A stretch of 32,448 nucleotides of DNA, taken from contig JASKKH010000019.1 in NCBI GenBank assembly GCA_030154265.1, positions 1 through 32,448 on the forward strand. The letters run 5' to 3'. The stretch's first letter is position 1, and each line of letters opens with the position of its first letter. The notes below the pieces were generated by a model. The model worked only from the letters and a program-made list of their open reading frames with translations, ran no database searches and had not been told where the DNA came from. Below, in pieces: positions 15,891 through 24,277 of the stretch. This DNA comes from Clostridia bacterium. GTDB taxonomy: Bacteria > Bacillota > DSM-521 > Neomoorellales > Neomoorellaceae. The position numbers and the translations under genes are program-made.

Positions 15891-16937
15891 TTATACATAT
15901 TTTCCAGCATTTTTTACTTTTGATGACAAGTTATGCCTTTTAATCATCTCATTTAAAGTACTACGTTTTAACCCTAAAACCTTGGCAGCCCGTGCTTGGA
16001 CCCAATGGCTCTCTTTCATAGCTTGCAGAATTAGTTTTTCTTCATAATTGTAAATCGCTTCTTTTAAACTCATTCCCTGGGTATAAGGCCAGCCTGTTGC
16101 ACCTTTGGCCAAATTACGAATGTTACGTGGCAGGTCACTTAATTCTATCTTTCGACCTTCTGTCAAAATAACCGCTCTTTCGATTACATTTTTTAACTCT
16201 CTGACATTCCCCGGCCAGTCTGCTCGAATTAAAGCATCCATGGCTTCTTCCGATATACCGATAACCTTTTTTCCCAACTTCTTATTAACCTTAACCAGGA
16301 AATGACGAGCTAATAAAGATATATCATCTTTTCTATCTCTTAATGGCGGTACAGAGATTGATATAACATTAAGACGATAAAAAAGTTCCGGTCTAAAAGT
16401 TCCCTGCTTAACCTTATGTAATAAGTTACCATTAGTTGCCACTAATAACCTGACATCAGCCTTAGTAGAGGTTTTGGAACCTAATTTATAAAATTCACCT
16501 GTTTGGAGAAAACGCAAAATCTTGTTCTGCAGATTTATACTAATATTTTCAATACCTTCGATAAAAATTGTCCCGTGATTTGCAGCTTCTAAAATCCCTT
16601 TTTTGGCACCAGAGGGGTCTTGTTTTAACGCCCCTGCTGTGTAGCCAAAAAGTTCACTTTCTAATAAATCTTCCGTTAAAGCGGTACAGTTAAGGGTGAC
16701 AAAGTGTGCTTTTTGCCGTTTACTTAATTTATGAATTGAGCGAGCGACCAACTCTTTACCAGTGCCAACCTCTCCACGAATTAGTACAGGAGTATCTGTT
16801 TTAGCTACTTTTTTAATCAGTTTGTAAACATCCTGCATGGGTAAACTGTTACCTATAAGATTACCAAAATGACAATTATCCCACGCAGCCGGATCCAGTT
16901 TTGCCAGTTCCAAGACACTATGGCCTCCTACTCCCAA
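15891..16937 (-). CDS. AAA+/Fis-type regulator lacking GAFTGA
   Basis: The 348-aa protein has only the central AAA+ domain and C-terminal HTH of sigma-54 activators, with no N-terminal sensor domain. Walker A is GEVGTGKE (55-62). The arginine-finger region FRPELFYRLNV (181-191) and sensor II WPGNVRELKNVI are conserved. Two key motifs are not: ELFGYTAGALKQD (about 95-107) replaces the usual GAFTGA loop that contacts sigma-54, and Walker B is IFIEG instead of LFLDE (124-128). The Fis-type HTH lies at about 318-340 (QARAAKVLGLKRSTLNEMIK). It therefore probably binds DNA without activating sigma-54. The longest start is TTG 16937; TTG 16913 has AGGAGG 10 nt upstream and may be the real one. Inverted repeats lie in its promoter region. 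Confidence 0.87.
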   Translation of the reverse strand: MGVGGHSVLELAKLDPAAWDNCHFGNLIGNSLPMQDVYKLIKKVAKTDTPVLIRGEVGTGKELVARSIHKLSKRQKAHFVTLNCTALTEDLLESELFGYTAGALKQDPSGAKKGILEAANHGTIFIEGIENISINLQNKILRFLQTGEFYKLGSKTSTKADVRLLVATNGNLLHKVKQGTFRPELFYRLNVISISVPPLRDRKDDISLLARHFLVKVNKKLGKKVIGISEEAMDALIRADWPGNVRELKNVIERAVILTEGRKIELSDLPRNIRNLAKGATGWPYTQGMSLKEAIYNYEEKLILQAMKESHWVQARAAKVLGLKRSTLNEMIKRHNLSSKVKNAGKYV

Positions 16938-16941
16938 TATG

Positions 16942-16980
16942 CATTGTATAGGATATGTTTATATAATACATTATACAATG
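16942..16980. promoter_or_regulatory. Inverted repeats upstream of the regulator (putative operator)
   Basis: CATTGTATA (16942-16950) and TATACAATG (16972-16980) form a 9-bp inverted repeat spaced by 21 nt. A second half-site makes ACATT-ATAC-AATGT at 16968-16981. The location just before the regulator start suggests autoregulation, but this is inference. Confidence 0.45.
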
Positions 16981-17020
16981 TATTATTATGGATATCCAGG
17001 GCATATTTTGAATAAAAAAA

Positions 17021-17626
17021 TTAACTTTCTTTAATTTTAATATTTTTTAAAGAACTTAAAGCCATGTCGGCCATTACCTTATATCCCTCCTGGTTTGGAT
17101 GCCCCCCATCATTAAAAAATTCTTTTTTTCCCCAATTGTCTTTATCAAGTAAAGGTGGTGCAAAAAAATTAAGGATTTGCAAATCTCTCGACTTGGCAAT
17201 CTCTAAGTAGGCCTGCCGATAATTTTCTAAAAAGTCAGCCATTCTCTCTAAAAAAGCAATAGATACATGGACCTCTTTTTTGCAAAGGGGCGTTGGTAAG
17301 CCAATCACCGGTGTTATATTATTCTGCAGGGCTTTATCTGCCATGGTTTCAACATTATTTTTAACTTCACTTACCGATATACTTGCCCACGCGTCATTAG
17401 TTCCACCCATAATAATTACAATACGAGGTCTTAATGAAATAACATCTTGATCAAAACGAGTCAACATTTCGCCCGTTGTTTCACCACTTACACCCTTATT
17501 TACAACTATTAAGCCCAGTTTCTCCGCAACCAGGTTTAACCACGAAGCCTTAGGTCCATAAGGATAACCATATGTCAAGCTATCCCCCATACCAACTATA
17601 TCAATCAAACATCTATCACCCCACAT
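17021..17626 (-). CDS. GDSL/SGNH-family hydrolase
   Basis: The 201-aa protein has the four SGNH blocks: GMGDSLTYG with nucleophile Ser16, Gly48 in GVSGETT, GGTNDAW with Asn77, and FNDGGHPNQEGY with Asp173 and His176. It is predicted to be an esterase or lipase-like hydrolase in the TesA/lysophospholipase L1 class. It has no signal peptide, so it is probably cytoplasmic. The listed start is ATG 17626, but GGGGTGAT overlaps it. TTG 17608, which gives MIDIVGMGDSLTYG, is better spaced and is probably the true start. The terminator of the opuA operon lies upstream, so the gene likely has its own promoter. The substrate is unknown. Confidence 0.9.
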   Translation of the reverse strand: MWGDRCLIDIVGMGDSLTYGYPYGPKASWLNLVAEKLGLIVVNKGVSGETTGEMLTRFDQDVISLRPRIVIIMGGTNDAWASISVSEVKNNVETMADKALQNNITPVIGLPTPLCKKEVHVSIAFLERMADFLENYRQAYLEIAKSRDLQILNFFAPPLLDKDNWGKKEFFNDGGHPNQEGYKVMADMALSSLKNIKIKES

Positions 17627-17771
17627 GCGTGTTAATTATCTTTTACAAAAGGCTTTTAGTTATAATCTTAATGGTACCATTATTTATTATAGTAGAAGGT
17701 TATTCTACTTTTTGCCTTAGGTTATTTCTACAAAAGAATAATTTTTACCTTTTGGGAAATCTTATTTATCC

Positions 17772-17805
17772 AAAAAAGCCTGTATCTTTACTAGATACAG
17801 GCTTT
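17772..17805 (-). terminator. Intrinsic terminator of the opuA operon
   Basis: AAAGCCTGTATC (17775-17786) pairs perfectly with GATACAGGCTTT (17794-17805). On the minus strand a T-run (17772-17777) follows. It lies 27 nt after the opuAC stop. Confidence 0.9.
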
Positions 17806-17831
17806 CTTAATAAATTAATGAAACAAATATT

Positions 17832-18713
17832 TTATTCTCCTAACCAACCATTAATAATTTCTTCGTTCTCAGACATCCATTTACGTCCGGCTTCTACTGG
17901 GTCCATTCCGTCATTAATGTAACCCTCAAGGGTTCCAAGCTGTTGATCATCCATTTTAAAGTTTTTAAGCAACTTTGCTACTTTGGGAGCATCCTCTTCC
18001 AGACCTTTACGGGCAACCTTATCAATCCGTTCAACTTCACCATAAACGCCCTTAGGATCTTCCAGGAACTTAAGGTCCCAACGAGCAAACTTCCAGTGGG
18101 GAGCCCAACCAGTAACTACAACCCATTCATCGCTTTCAATAGCATCTTTTAAAGCTGCAGTCATTGCAGGTCCACTACTGGCAACTAATTCGTAATCTAA
18201 ATCATAATCCTTAATAGCCTTATTGGTAACCTTCATAATACCAGCACCAGCATCAATACCGACAATTTTCCCATCAAATTTATCTTTGTGATCGTTTAAC
18301 TCTTCGATGGAGTTAATTGTAACATAGGAAGGAACTACCAAGCCAATTCGGGCACCTTCATAAACAGTACCATAGTTATCAAGTTGATCGCCATATTCTT
18401 TCATATATGATTCATGAGTTACCGGTAACCAGGTATCTACAAAAGCATCAAAATCTCCTTCAGCTACACCAGTAAATATAGCACCTACATCACCTTGAAC
18501 AGTCTCAACTTCATAACCTAATTTATCTTCAATAATAGCCTGAAGAAGGTGAGTCATAGCAACACCTTCAGCCCAGTTAACATAACCAAACTTAATGACT
18601 TTTTTATCTGTCTGGTTTTGAGCTTCATTTTGCTGAGGACCACAACCAGCAACCATCATAGCTATCAGACTTATCATTATCACAAAAATTAAACCTTTTT
18701 TTACAAAGCGCAA
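17832..18713 (-). CDS. opuAC: Glycine betaine ABC transporter substrate-binding lipoprotein
   Basis: The 293-aa precursor has a basic N-terminus, a hydrophobic segment and a lipobox ending at Cys24 (MMVAGC), so it is a membrane-tethered solute receptor. The mature part matches the OpuAC/ProX type: VIKFGYVNWAEGVAMTHLL near the start, FDAFVDTWLPVTHESY and VVVTGWAPHWKFARWDLKF. The conserved Trp residues probably form the aromatic cage for quaternary ammonium compounds. The start is TTG 18713 with AAGGAGG and a 9-nt spacer. It is the last gene of a three-gene operon, 14 nt after the permease. Glycine betaine is the most likely substrate; proline betaine or choline are possible. Confidence 0.94.
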   Translation of the reverse strand: MRFVKKGLIFVIMISLIAMMVAGCGPQQNEAQNQTDKKVIKFGYVNWAEGVAMTHLLQAIIEDKLGYEVETVQGDVGAIFTGVAEGDFDAFVDTWLPVTHESYMKEYGDQLDNYGTVYEGARIGLVVPSYVTINSIEELNDHKDKFDGKIVGIDAGAGIMKVTNKAIKDYDLDYELVASSGPAMTAALKDAIESDEWVVVTGWAPHWKFARWDLKFLEDPKGVYGEVERIDKVARKGLEEDAPKVAKLLKNFKMDDQQLGTLEGYINDGMDPVEAGRKWMSENEEIINGWLGE

Positions 18714-18727
18714 TCGAAAAGACCTCC

Positions 18728-19588
18728 TTATTGGTTATTTTTATTATCTTGATTACCCTTCCCCAGGGACTCGGTAACCCTATCTAGAAACATTGCCACC
18801 AGGACTACAGCGAGACCTCCCTCGAAGCCTGTAGCAATATCTAGCTGGGTTACTCCGTATAACACCTCCTTCCCTAAGCCTGGTGCCCCGACCATAGAAG
18901 CAATAACTACCATAGAAAGGGACAGCATGATTGTCTGATTGATCCCCGCCATAATTGTTGGCAGGGCCATAGGAAGTTGCACTTTTACTAAAAGCTGATT
19001 ATCTGTAGAACCAAAAGCATGGGCTGCTTCCACTACATCTGCAGGCACCTGACGTATACCAAGGTTAGTAAGACGAATAGCTGGAGGCATAGCGAAAATA
19101 ACAGTTGATATCACCCCTGGTACACGCCCAATATGAAAGAACAAGATAGCAGGAATTAAGTATACAAAAGCTGGTAATGTCTGCATAAAATCTAATACCG
19201 GTCTCAATAATTTGTCCAACAAGTCACTTCTCGAAGCCCAGATACCCAAAGGTATTCCCACCCCCAGGGTAATTATGGCAGATATAAAAACTAATGAAAG
19301 TGTTTGCATGGTTTCTACCCAAAGATCCATACCTGCTATAAGAATAAACCCAACTAATGTAAAGACAGCAACACCGCGACCGGATATTCTCCAAGCTAAA
19401 AGCACTAATAGGATAATCATCACGGGTATAGGTATCATCTGCAAGGCATCCTCTAACCCTTTAACCGCTGTATTTAAAAAGTAAGTGATGAAATCGAAAA
19501 CACTCTCAAGTCTTTTATCAAGTAATTCTACCAAGGTACTAAAGGCTTGTCCTACAGGTATACGAAAAGTCATGTCATATAAGTTCAT
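18728..19588 (-). CDS. opuAB: Glycine betaine ABC transporter permease
   Basis: The 286-aa integral membrane protein has about six to seven helices, starting near residue 55. The EAA loop of ABC permeases is present: VVEAAHAFGSTDNQLLVKV, followed by QLPMALPTIMAGINQ. The VGAPGLGKEVLYGV and GFEGGLAVVLVAMFLDR segments are typical of the OpuAB/ProW family. Its ATG (19586-19588) shares one base with the TAA of the ATPase gene, so translation is probably coupled. The GGAGG for this start lies inside the ATPase gene. Confidence 0.95.
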   Translation of the reverse strand: MNLYDMTFRIPVGQAFSTLVELLDKRLESVFDFITYFLNTAVKGLEDALQMIPIPVMIILLVLLAWRISGRGVAVFTLVGFILIAGMDLWVETMQTLSLVFISAIITLGVGIPLGIWASRSDLLDKLLRPVLDFMQTLPAFVYLIPAILFFHIGRVPGVISTVIFAMPPAIRLTNLGIRQVPADVVEAAHAFGSTDNQLLVKVQLPMALPTIMAGINQTIMLSLSMVVIASMVGAPGLGKEVLYGVTQLDIATGFEGGLAVVLVAMFLDRVTESLGKGNQDNKNNQ

Positions 19589-20778
19589 TAACTTACCTCC
19601 TCTCCGGACATAGCAGCAAGGATATTTACCCTGGCAACTATCCCTAAGAGGTGATGTCTTTCGTCCACAACTGCTATTGGATATCTGGCTTCAGCAGCTA
19701 CCCCAAAAAGATCCCGAACAGGGGTATCTGGTGAAGTTGTTGGAATATCTGTTTGTATTAGTTCATTCAGGTCCTTCTTTTCCAAGTTCTTCCTATTATT
19801 AATTAGACTATCTACAGTGACCAGCCCTCTTAATTCGCGTTGTTTGTCTACTACAAAAATACTGGAAAGTCCCATTTCTTTCATTTTCCTTAAAGCCACA
19901 TGTGGACCATCTTTAGTGAAAATTACTTCAGGCTTTTTCATAATATTAGAAGCACTTAACACTTTACTCCTATCAACATCCTGGACAAATTCAGAAACAT
20001 AATCATTAGCAGGATTAGTTAAAATATCTTCTGGCGTACCTATTTGAACAATTACTCCATCCTTCATCACCGCAATACGGTCTCCAATTTTTAACGCTTC
20101 ATCTAAATCGTGGGTTATGAAAAGGATGGTCTTTTTCATTTTGGATTGTAAATCTAAAAGTTCATCTTGCATTTCCTTACGAATTAAAGGATCTAAGGCA
20201 CTAAAAGCTTCGTCCATCAATAAAATATCTGGATCATTGGCCAAAGCTCTAGCTAGTCCTACACGCTGCTGCATTCCACCACTTAGGTTATGGGGATAGC
20301 TTTCAGCATAATCGGCTAAACCCACCAATTCCAGTGCTTCCATGGAACGTCTGTGTCGTTCGTCCACAGGGATTCCCTGCACTTCCAATCCATATTCTAC
20401 ATTACGAATGATAGTTCTGTGAGGAAACAAAGCAAATCTTTGGAAAACCATACCTATTTTCTTGCGCCTGATATGGCGAAGTTGTTTATTATCTACTTTT
20501 AAAATGTCTTCCCCATCAATAAACATTTTACCCCGAGTAGGTTCAATAAGACGATTGACACAACGAATAAGGGTTGATTTTCCACTTCCTGAAAGGCCCA
20601 TAATAACAAAAATTTCTCCCTCTTCTACATCAAAAGAAGCGTCAATCACCCCTAATGTATGCCCAGTCTTTCGTAATATCTCGTCTTTTGTTAAACCTTT
20701 ATCTAACAATTTAAAAACTTTTTCGGGGTTGGGACCAAAAATCTTATATATGTTTTGTGCCGACACTTTGGTCGTCAT
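19588..20778 (-). CDS. opuAA: Glycine betaine ABC transporter ATPase with CBS domains
   Basis: The 396-aa ATPase powers betaine uptake. Walker A is GLSGSGKST (61-69), the Q-loop is FQRFALFPH, the ABC signature LSGGMQQR is at 165-172, Walker B is ILLMDEAFSALDP (about 185-197) and the switch His lies in ITHD. Two C-terminal CBS repeats (about 280-396) are the known ionic-strength sensor region of OpuA-type importers, so activity is likely gated by salt. The N-terminal KVFKLLDKGLTKDEILRKTG extension is typical of OpuAA/ProV. The first gene of the operon lies behind a consensus promoter at 20829-20857. Confidence 0.96.
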   Translation of the reverse strand: MTTKVSAQNIYKIFGPNPEKVFKLLDKGLTKDEILRKTGHTLGVIDASFDVEEGEIFVIMGLSGSGKSTLIRCVNRLIEPTRGKMFIDGEDILKVDNKQLRHIRRKKIGMVFQRFALFPHRTIIRNVEYGLEVQGIPVDERHRRSMEALELVGLADYAESYPHNLSGGMQQRVGLARALANDPDILLMDEAFSALDPLIRKEMQDELLDLQSKMKKTILFITHDLDEALKIGDRIAVMKDGVIVQIGTPEDILTNPANDYVSEFVQDVDRSKVLSASNIMKKPEVIFTKDGPHVALRKMKEMGLSSIFVVDKQRELRGLVTVDSLINNRKNLEKKDLNELIQTDIPTTSPDTPVRDLFGVAAEARYPIAVVDERHHLLGIVARVNILAAMSGEEVS

Positions 20779-20828
20779 CTTTCACCAAACAACCCCTTTC
20801 CTCTCTATGTTAATAAACATTGCGACTA

Positions 20829-20857
20829 ATTATATCAATAGTAATTACTACTGTCAA
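20829..20857 (-). promoter_or_regulatory. Perfect-consensus promoter of opuA with a palindromic spacer
   Basis: On the minus strand TTGACA (20852-20857) and TATAAT (20829-20834) are spaced by exactly 17 nt, with a TG element before the -10. The spacer contains a perfect 12-bp palindrome, TAGTAATTACTA (20839-20850), a likely operator. Such a strong promoter needs repression, probably by an osmolarity- or choline-responsive repressor, which is not in this window. Confidence 0.85.
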
Positions 20858-20891
20858 AAAGCCTCTATTTAAATCTCCTGGAAGAAACTAT

Positions 20892-20909
20892 AGAATCATC
20901 CTTGATTCT
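20892..20909. promoter_or_regulatory. Inverted repeat upstream of the opuA promoter
   Basis: AGAATCA (20892-20898), TCCT and TGATTCT (20903-20909) form a perfect 7-bp inverted repeat with AT-rich extensions. It lies about 35 bp upstream of the -35 and could be a second regulatory site. Evidence is structural only. Confidence 0.35.
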
Positions 20910-20946
20910 TATATAGCCTCTTTCAGTCGGAAAGATAAGATTAGAA

Positions 20947-20986
20947 TAAAAAACTGGTCTTTCCTAAAAAAAGGAAAAACCAGTTT
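20947..20986 (-). terminator. Intrinsic terminator of pfkA
   Basis: AAACTGG (20951-20957) with inner TTTCC pairs with GGAAA and CCAGTTT (20980-20986). On the minus strand a T-run follows (20947-20953). It lies 25 nt after the pfkA stop. Confidence 0.85.
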
Positions 20987-21010
20987 AAAATATTACCTTA
21001 ACATCTATTA

Positions 21011-22096
21011 CTATTCCCCAAAACTTATACCTATGGACCGGGCAGTATGAAGTAATTGATGGTCAAGAGGTATAGTCCTAGGCTCCCCAACAGCCTCCTC
21101 TATAGGTACATGGGTAATACGATTACCCTTCAGGCAGACCATAACACCATGGATACCTTTTACGGCAAGTTCAGCAGCAGTCGTCCCAAACTGAGTAGCT
21201 AAAATACGATCATAGGAAGACGGTGAGCCACCCCTTTGGATATGGCCTAAAACGGTTACCCTCGTTTCAATACCACTCTTCTCTTCAATTAATTGTCCCA
21301 CCAGTTGCCCAATACCGCCTAAACGGTTTTTCTCAACACTACCTTCTACCTGTCGCTTCACTACCAGTTTTCCCTCAGGAGATCTTACTCCTTCGGACAC
21401 AACCACAATGCTGAAAGGCTTACCCTCAGCCCTGCGGCTTTCAATTTTTTTGATAATGCTATCGAGTTTCCATGGGATTTCAGGTATCAAAATGACATCA
21501 GCCCCCCCAGCCAAGCCACTATAAAGAGAAATCCAACCAGCGTATCGACCCATGAGTTCCAGTACCATCACCCTGTGGTGAGATTCTGCTGTTGTATGTA
21601 GCTTGTCCAGAGCTTCTGTTGCTGTCCTGACGGCAGTATCAAAACCGAAGGTCTGGTCAGTAGCCTTAAGGTCATTATCAATGGTTTTAGGGATAGCAAT
21701 TAGTTTAACACCTTTTTTCTTAAACTCACATCCCCCTGCTAAAGTTCCATCTCCACCAACAATTAAAAGGACTTCAATCCCTAATTTTTTGAGGTTTTCT
21801 ACAGCTTGATCAGATAAATCACGAAATTCAGTTTTGCCGTCTACTTCTACAGCGTAATTGAAGGGGTTGCTGCGGTTATTAGTTCCTAAGATAGTACCAC
21901 CGCGGTGAAGAAGACCTGATATATTGGGAGAATCTAATTTAATGTATCGATTTTCAACCACCCCGGAGTAACCATCCAGAAAACCAATCATCTCGTACCC
22001 ATGCTTATTTGCTGTTTTCGTTGCCGCTCTAATAACAGCATTGAGCCCCGGACTATCTCCTCCACCTGTTAAGATACCTAACAGTTTGGCCATCAT
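21011..22096 (-). CDS. pfkA: 6-phosphofructokinase, mixed Gly/Lys (group III) type
   Basis: The enzyme phosphorylates fructose 6-phosphate in glycolysis. The 361-aa length exceeds the about 320 aa of classical bacterial ATP-PFK. The nucleotide site is GILTGGGDSPGLNA (7-20) and the catalytic motif is PKTIDND (136-142). Gly117 in VGGDGTLAGG corresponds to E. coli Gly104, a mark of ATP use. Lys137 corresponds to E. coli Gly124 and is typical of pyrophosphate-using enzymes. This Gly/Lys pair defines a mixed subgroup whose donor must be measured; Gly117 favours ATP. GHIQRGGSPSSYDR is conserved. Start ATG 22096 or the adjacent second ATG; GGGAGTGAT lies just upstream. It is 31 nt after polX and could be co-transcribed. 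Confidence 0.95.
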   Translation of the reverse strand: MMAKLLGILTGGGDSPGLNAVIRAATKTANKHGYEMIGFLDGYSGVVENRYIKLDSPNISGLLHRGGTILGTNNRSNPFNYAVEVDGKTEFRDLSDQAVENLKKLGIEVLLIVGGDGTLAGGCEFKKKGVKLIAIPKTIDNDLKATDQTFGFDTAVRTATEALDKLHTTAESHHRVMVLELMGRYAGWISLYSGLAGGADVILIPEIPWKLDSIIKKIESRRAEGKPFSIVVVSEGVRSPEGKLVVKRQVEGSVEKNRLGGIGQLVGQLIEEKSGIETRVTVLGHIQRGGSPSSYDRILATQFGTTAAELAVKGIHGVMVCLKGNRITHVPIEEAVGEPRTIPLDHQLLHTARSIGISFGE

Positions 22097-22127
22097 ATCA
22101 CTCCCAAGACAGATTATTTTGTAAAAA

Positions 22128-23924
22128 TCAACGGTTTCTCTTTAGCCTGGCTAATAATTTATCCAAATCCCAGGTGTTTACTACATCTTTGGGTTCTAAC
22201 CATCCTCGTCGGGCAGTAATTACACCATACTCCATTTCTCCCATGCGTTTAAGATCATGGGCGTCGGTATTAATTGCAATTGGAACACCATAGTCCTTCG
22301 CCAGGCGAACATAATTATCATTTAAATCTAAACGGTCGGGACTGGCATTTATCTCTAGAATAGTCCCGGTTTCAGCCGCCAATTCTATAATACGTTTTAC
22401 ATCAACAGCATAAGGCCTCCGCCGCCCCAATATCCGACCAGTAGGGTGTCCTAAAATATCGACATATGGGTGACGTAAAGCTTTCTCCACCCGAGCCATC
22501 ATTCTGTCTTGTTCCAAGCTAAAACCAGAATGGACTGAAGCTATGACCAAATCAAATTCCTTTAAAATTTCGTCCTCATAGTCAAGGCTTCCATCTTTTA
22601 AGATGTCCACTTCTATTCCTGCTAAGATAGTAATGTCTTCCAATTCTTGATTCAGCTGTTCTATTTCAGCCCTTTGGGCCTTTATCTGTTCAATACTTAA
22701 ACCTCTTGCCACAACCAAAGATCGAGAATGGTCGGTTATAGCTATGTAACGATACCCTCGTTCCCTGGCAGCCATGGCCATACGTTTAATATCCTCTGCA
22801 CCATCACTATAATTAGTATGCATATGGAGGTCACCCACAATATGGTCTAAACTGACCAATTGTGGCAGCTCGCCCTTCTGGGCAGCTTCAATTTCTCCCC
22901 GATCCTCACGTAATTCCGGCACGATATAGGGTAACCCCAGACGTTCATAAAAAACCTCTTCTTCATTTAATCCCGGATTTTTTATTACTTTAGTTTTGTT
23001 TTTGTCTTTTTGCTTAATATCTTCATGATTTCCGGTTAAAACTTTACTTTCCTCAGCCAGCCACCGAGGAGTCGAAAAACCGATATCCCGAGCGGTCTTC
23101 CCTTGTTCAGCCGCCAGTTGTAAAAGTTTTTGCCGATGAGCGGCAGAGCCTGTGGCATAAAGCAAGGTAGAAGCAAATTCTTCAGATCCGACCATGATAA
23201 TTTCGACTTTAAAGCCCAAGTTAGAAAGTAAAGCCAAACGCTCTGGTTCATTTGCTAAAACCTCTTTTACCTGAGGGTGCCCGGACATAACAGCAGCCAC
23301 CTGATTATCAGGTGTCACTTTGGCCACTAAGTCTATATCACCCACCATCTCACAACCCCGGCGAACACTGCCAGCAATTTCAACCTGTTTAACTCCCTGT
23401 ATTGCTAATAACTGATCTTTCAGCATCAAAGCTAAGGGAAGGGCCACTCCTAAAGGTATCTTATCCTGCTCTTCCTTTAACATCCTTATACCGCGTAAAA
23501 TAGCCAACTCTGTCTTGGTGCCCATTCCCGGTAATTTCCTTATTTGCTTGTTTTTGGCTGCCTTTTCAAGTTCTGCCAGAGTTTGGACTCCTAAATGCAT
23601 ATATATCTGATATACAGAACGGGTACCAAGACCGGGGATAACTAACATTTTTCTTAACCCCGGCGGTACCTCCTTGCGTAAGTCCTCTAAAAAAGTAGAA
23701 CGTCCTGTTCTTAAAAGCTCAGATATTTTCGCTGCCAGGTTTTTACCAATACCGGGTATCTTTTCTAAAGTACCATGAGTATAAAAGTTAGATACCTCTT
23801 CTTCAAGATTTTTTATATTTCCAGCAGCACGACGATAAGCACGAACTTTATAGGGCGCTTCCCCTTTTAACTCTAACAGGTCTGCCATTTCCGTTAGAGT
23901 CCAGGCAATTTCCAGGTTTGTCAA
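22128..23924 (-). CDS. polX: DNA polymerase/3'-5' exonuclease PolX
   Basis: PolX fills small gaps in base excision repair and carries exonuclease and AP-endonuclease activity in its PHP domain. The 598-aa protein has an N-terminal 8-kDa-like domain with helix-hairpin-helix motifs (KIPGIGKNLAAKI, VIPGLGTRSV, KLPGMGTKTEL). The palm carries GSVRRGCEMVGDIDL with Asp196 and Asp198. The third catalytic carboxylate position reads FKVEIIMV, with Glu241 where Asp is usual. The C-terminal PHP domain starts GDLHMHTNYSDG (364-375) and retains ITDHS and HPTGRILG metal motifs. A Lys/Asp-rich insert at about 300-318 makes it slightly longer than typical. The start is TTG 23924, overlapping the zapA stop (TTGA). 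Confidence 0.93.
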   Translation of the reverse strand: MTNLEIAWTLTEMADLLELKGEAPYKVRAYRRAAGNIKNLEEEVSNFYTHGTLEKIPGIGKNLAAKISELLRTGRSTFLEDLRKEVPPGLRKMLVIPGLGTRSVYQIYMHLGVQTLAELEKAAKNKQIRKLPGMGTKTELAILRGIRMLKEEQDKIPLGVALPLALMLKDQLLAIQGVKQVEIAGSVRRGCEMVGDIDLVAKVTPDNQVAAVMSGHPQVKEVLANEPERLALLSNLGFKVEIIMVGSEEFASTLLYATGSAAHRQKLLQLAAEQGKTARDIGFSTPRWLAEESKVLTGNHEDIKQKDKNKTKVIKNPGLNEEEVFYERLGLPYIVPELREDRGEIEAAQKGELPQLVSLDHIVGDLHMHTNYSDGAEDIKRMAMAARERGYRYIAITDHSRSLVVARGLSIEQIKAQRAEIEQLNQELEDITILAGIEVDILKDGSLDYEDEILKEFDLVIASVHSGFSLEQDRMMARVEKALRHPYVDILGHPTGRILGRRRPYAVDVKRIIELAAETGTILEINASPDRLDLNDNYVRLAKDYGVPIAINTDAHDLKRMGEMEYGVITARRGWLEPKDVVNTWDLDKLLARLKRNR

Positions 23925-24202
23925 CCCCGTTTTTCCTCCTGTATTAATTTCACTAAAGTGTCATAGTCCTGTTGAACCTTATATAACTCGTCAGCAATAT
24001 TTAGAGCTGTTAGTACAGCCAGTTTTGATGGTGGAAAGTTTGGAAACCTTTGACCAACCTGACGCATTTTATTATCAACATAAGCTGCCAATTCCTTAAT
24101 ATATTCTGAACGCTCCCCTTTGACAATGTACTCTTGGCCATTGATTATAACCGTAGTACGGTCCTCTGAGGAAGCCTTTTCATTTTCCATAGCCTCTGGC
24201 AA
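23921..24202 (-). CDS. zapA: Cell division protein ZapA
   Basis: ZapA binds and bundles FtsZ polymers at the division ring. The 93-aa protein has the beta-hairpin TVIINGQEYIVKGERSEYI and the helical segment AAYVDNKMRQVG. A coiled-coil tail follows, including KLAVLTALNIADELYKVQQD. The start is TTG 24202 behind a strong AGGAGG about eight bases upstream; an in-frame ATG is codon 5. Its stop overlaps the polX start, and pheT lies upstream on the same strand. The zapA-polX-mutS2 type of neighbourhood is common in Firmicutes. Confidence 0.93.
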   Translation of the reverse strand: MPEAMENEKASSEDRTTVIINGQEYIVKGERSEYIKELAAYVDNKMRQVGQRFPNFPPSKLAVLTALNIADELYKVQQDYDTLVKLIQEEKRG

Positions 24203-24277
24203 GATAATTACCTCCTCAATCTATAGTCCTATTAAAATTCTGTTTTGAGGTAAAAAAATCCTGCCATTCCTTCAAAA

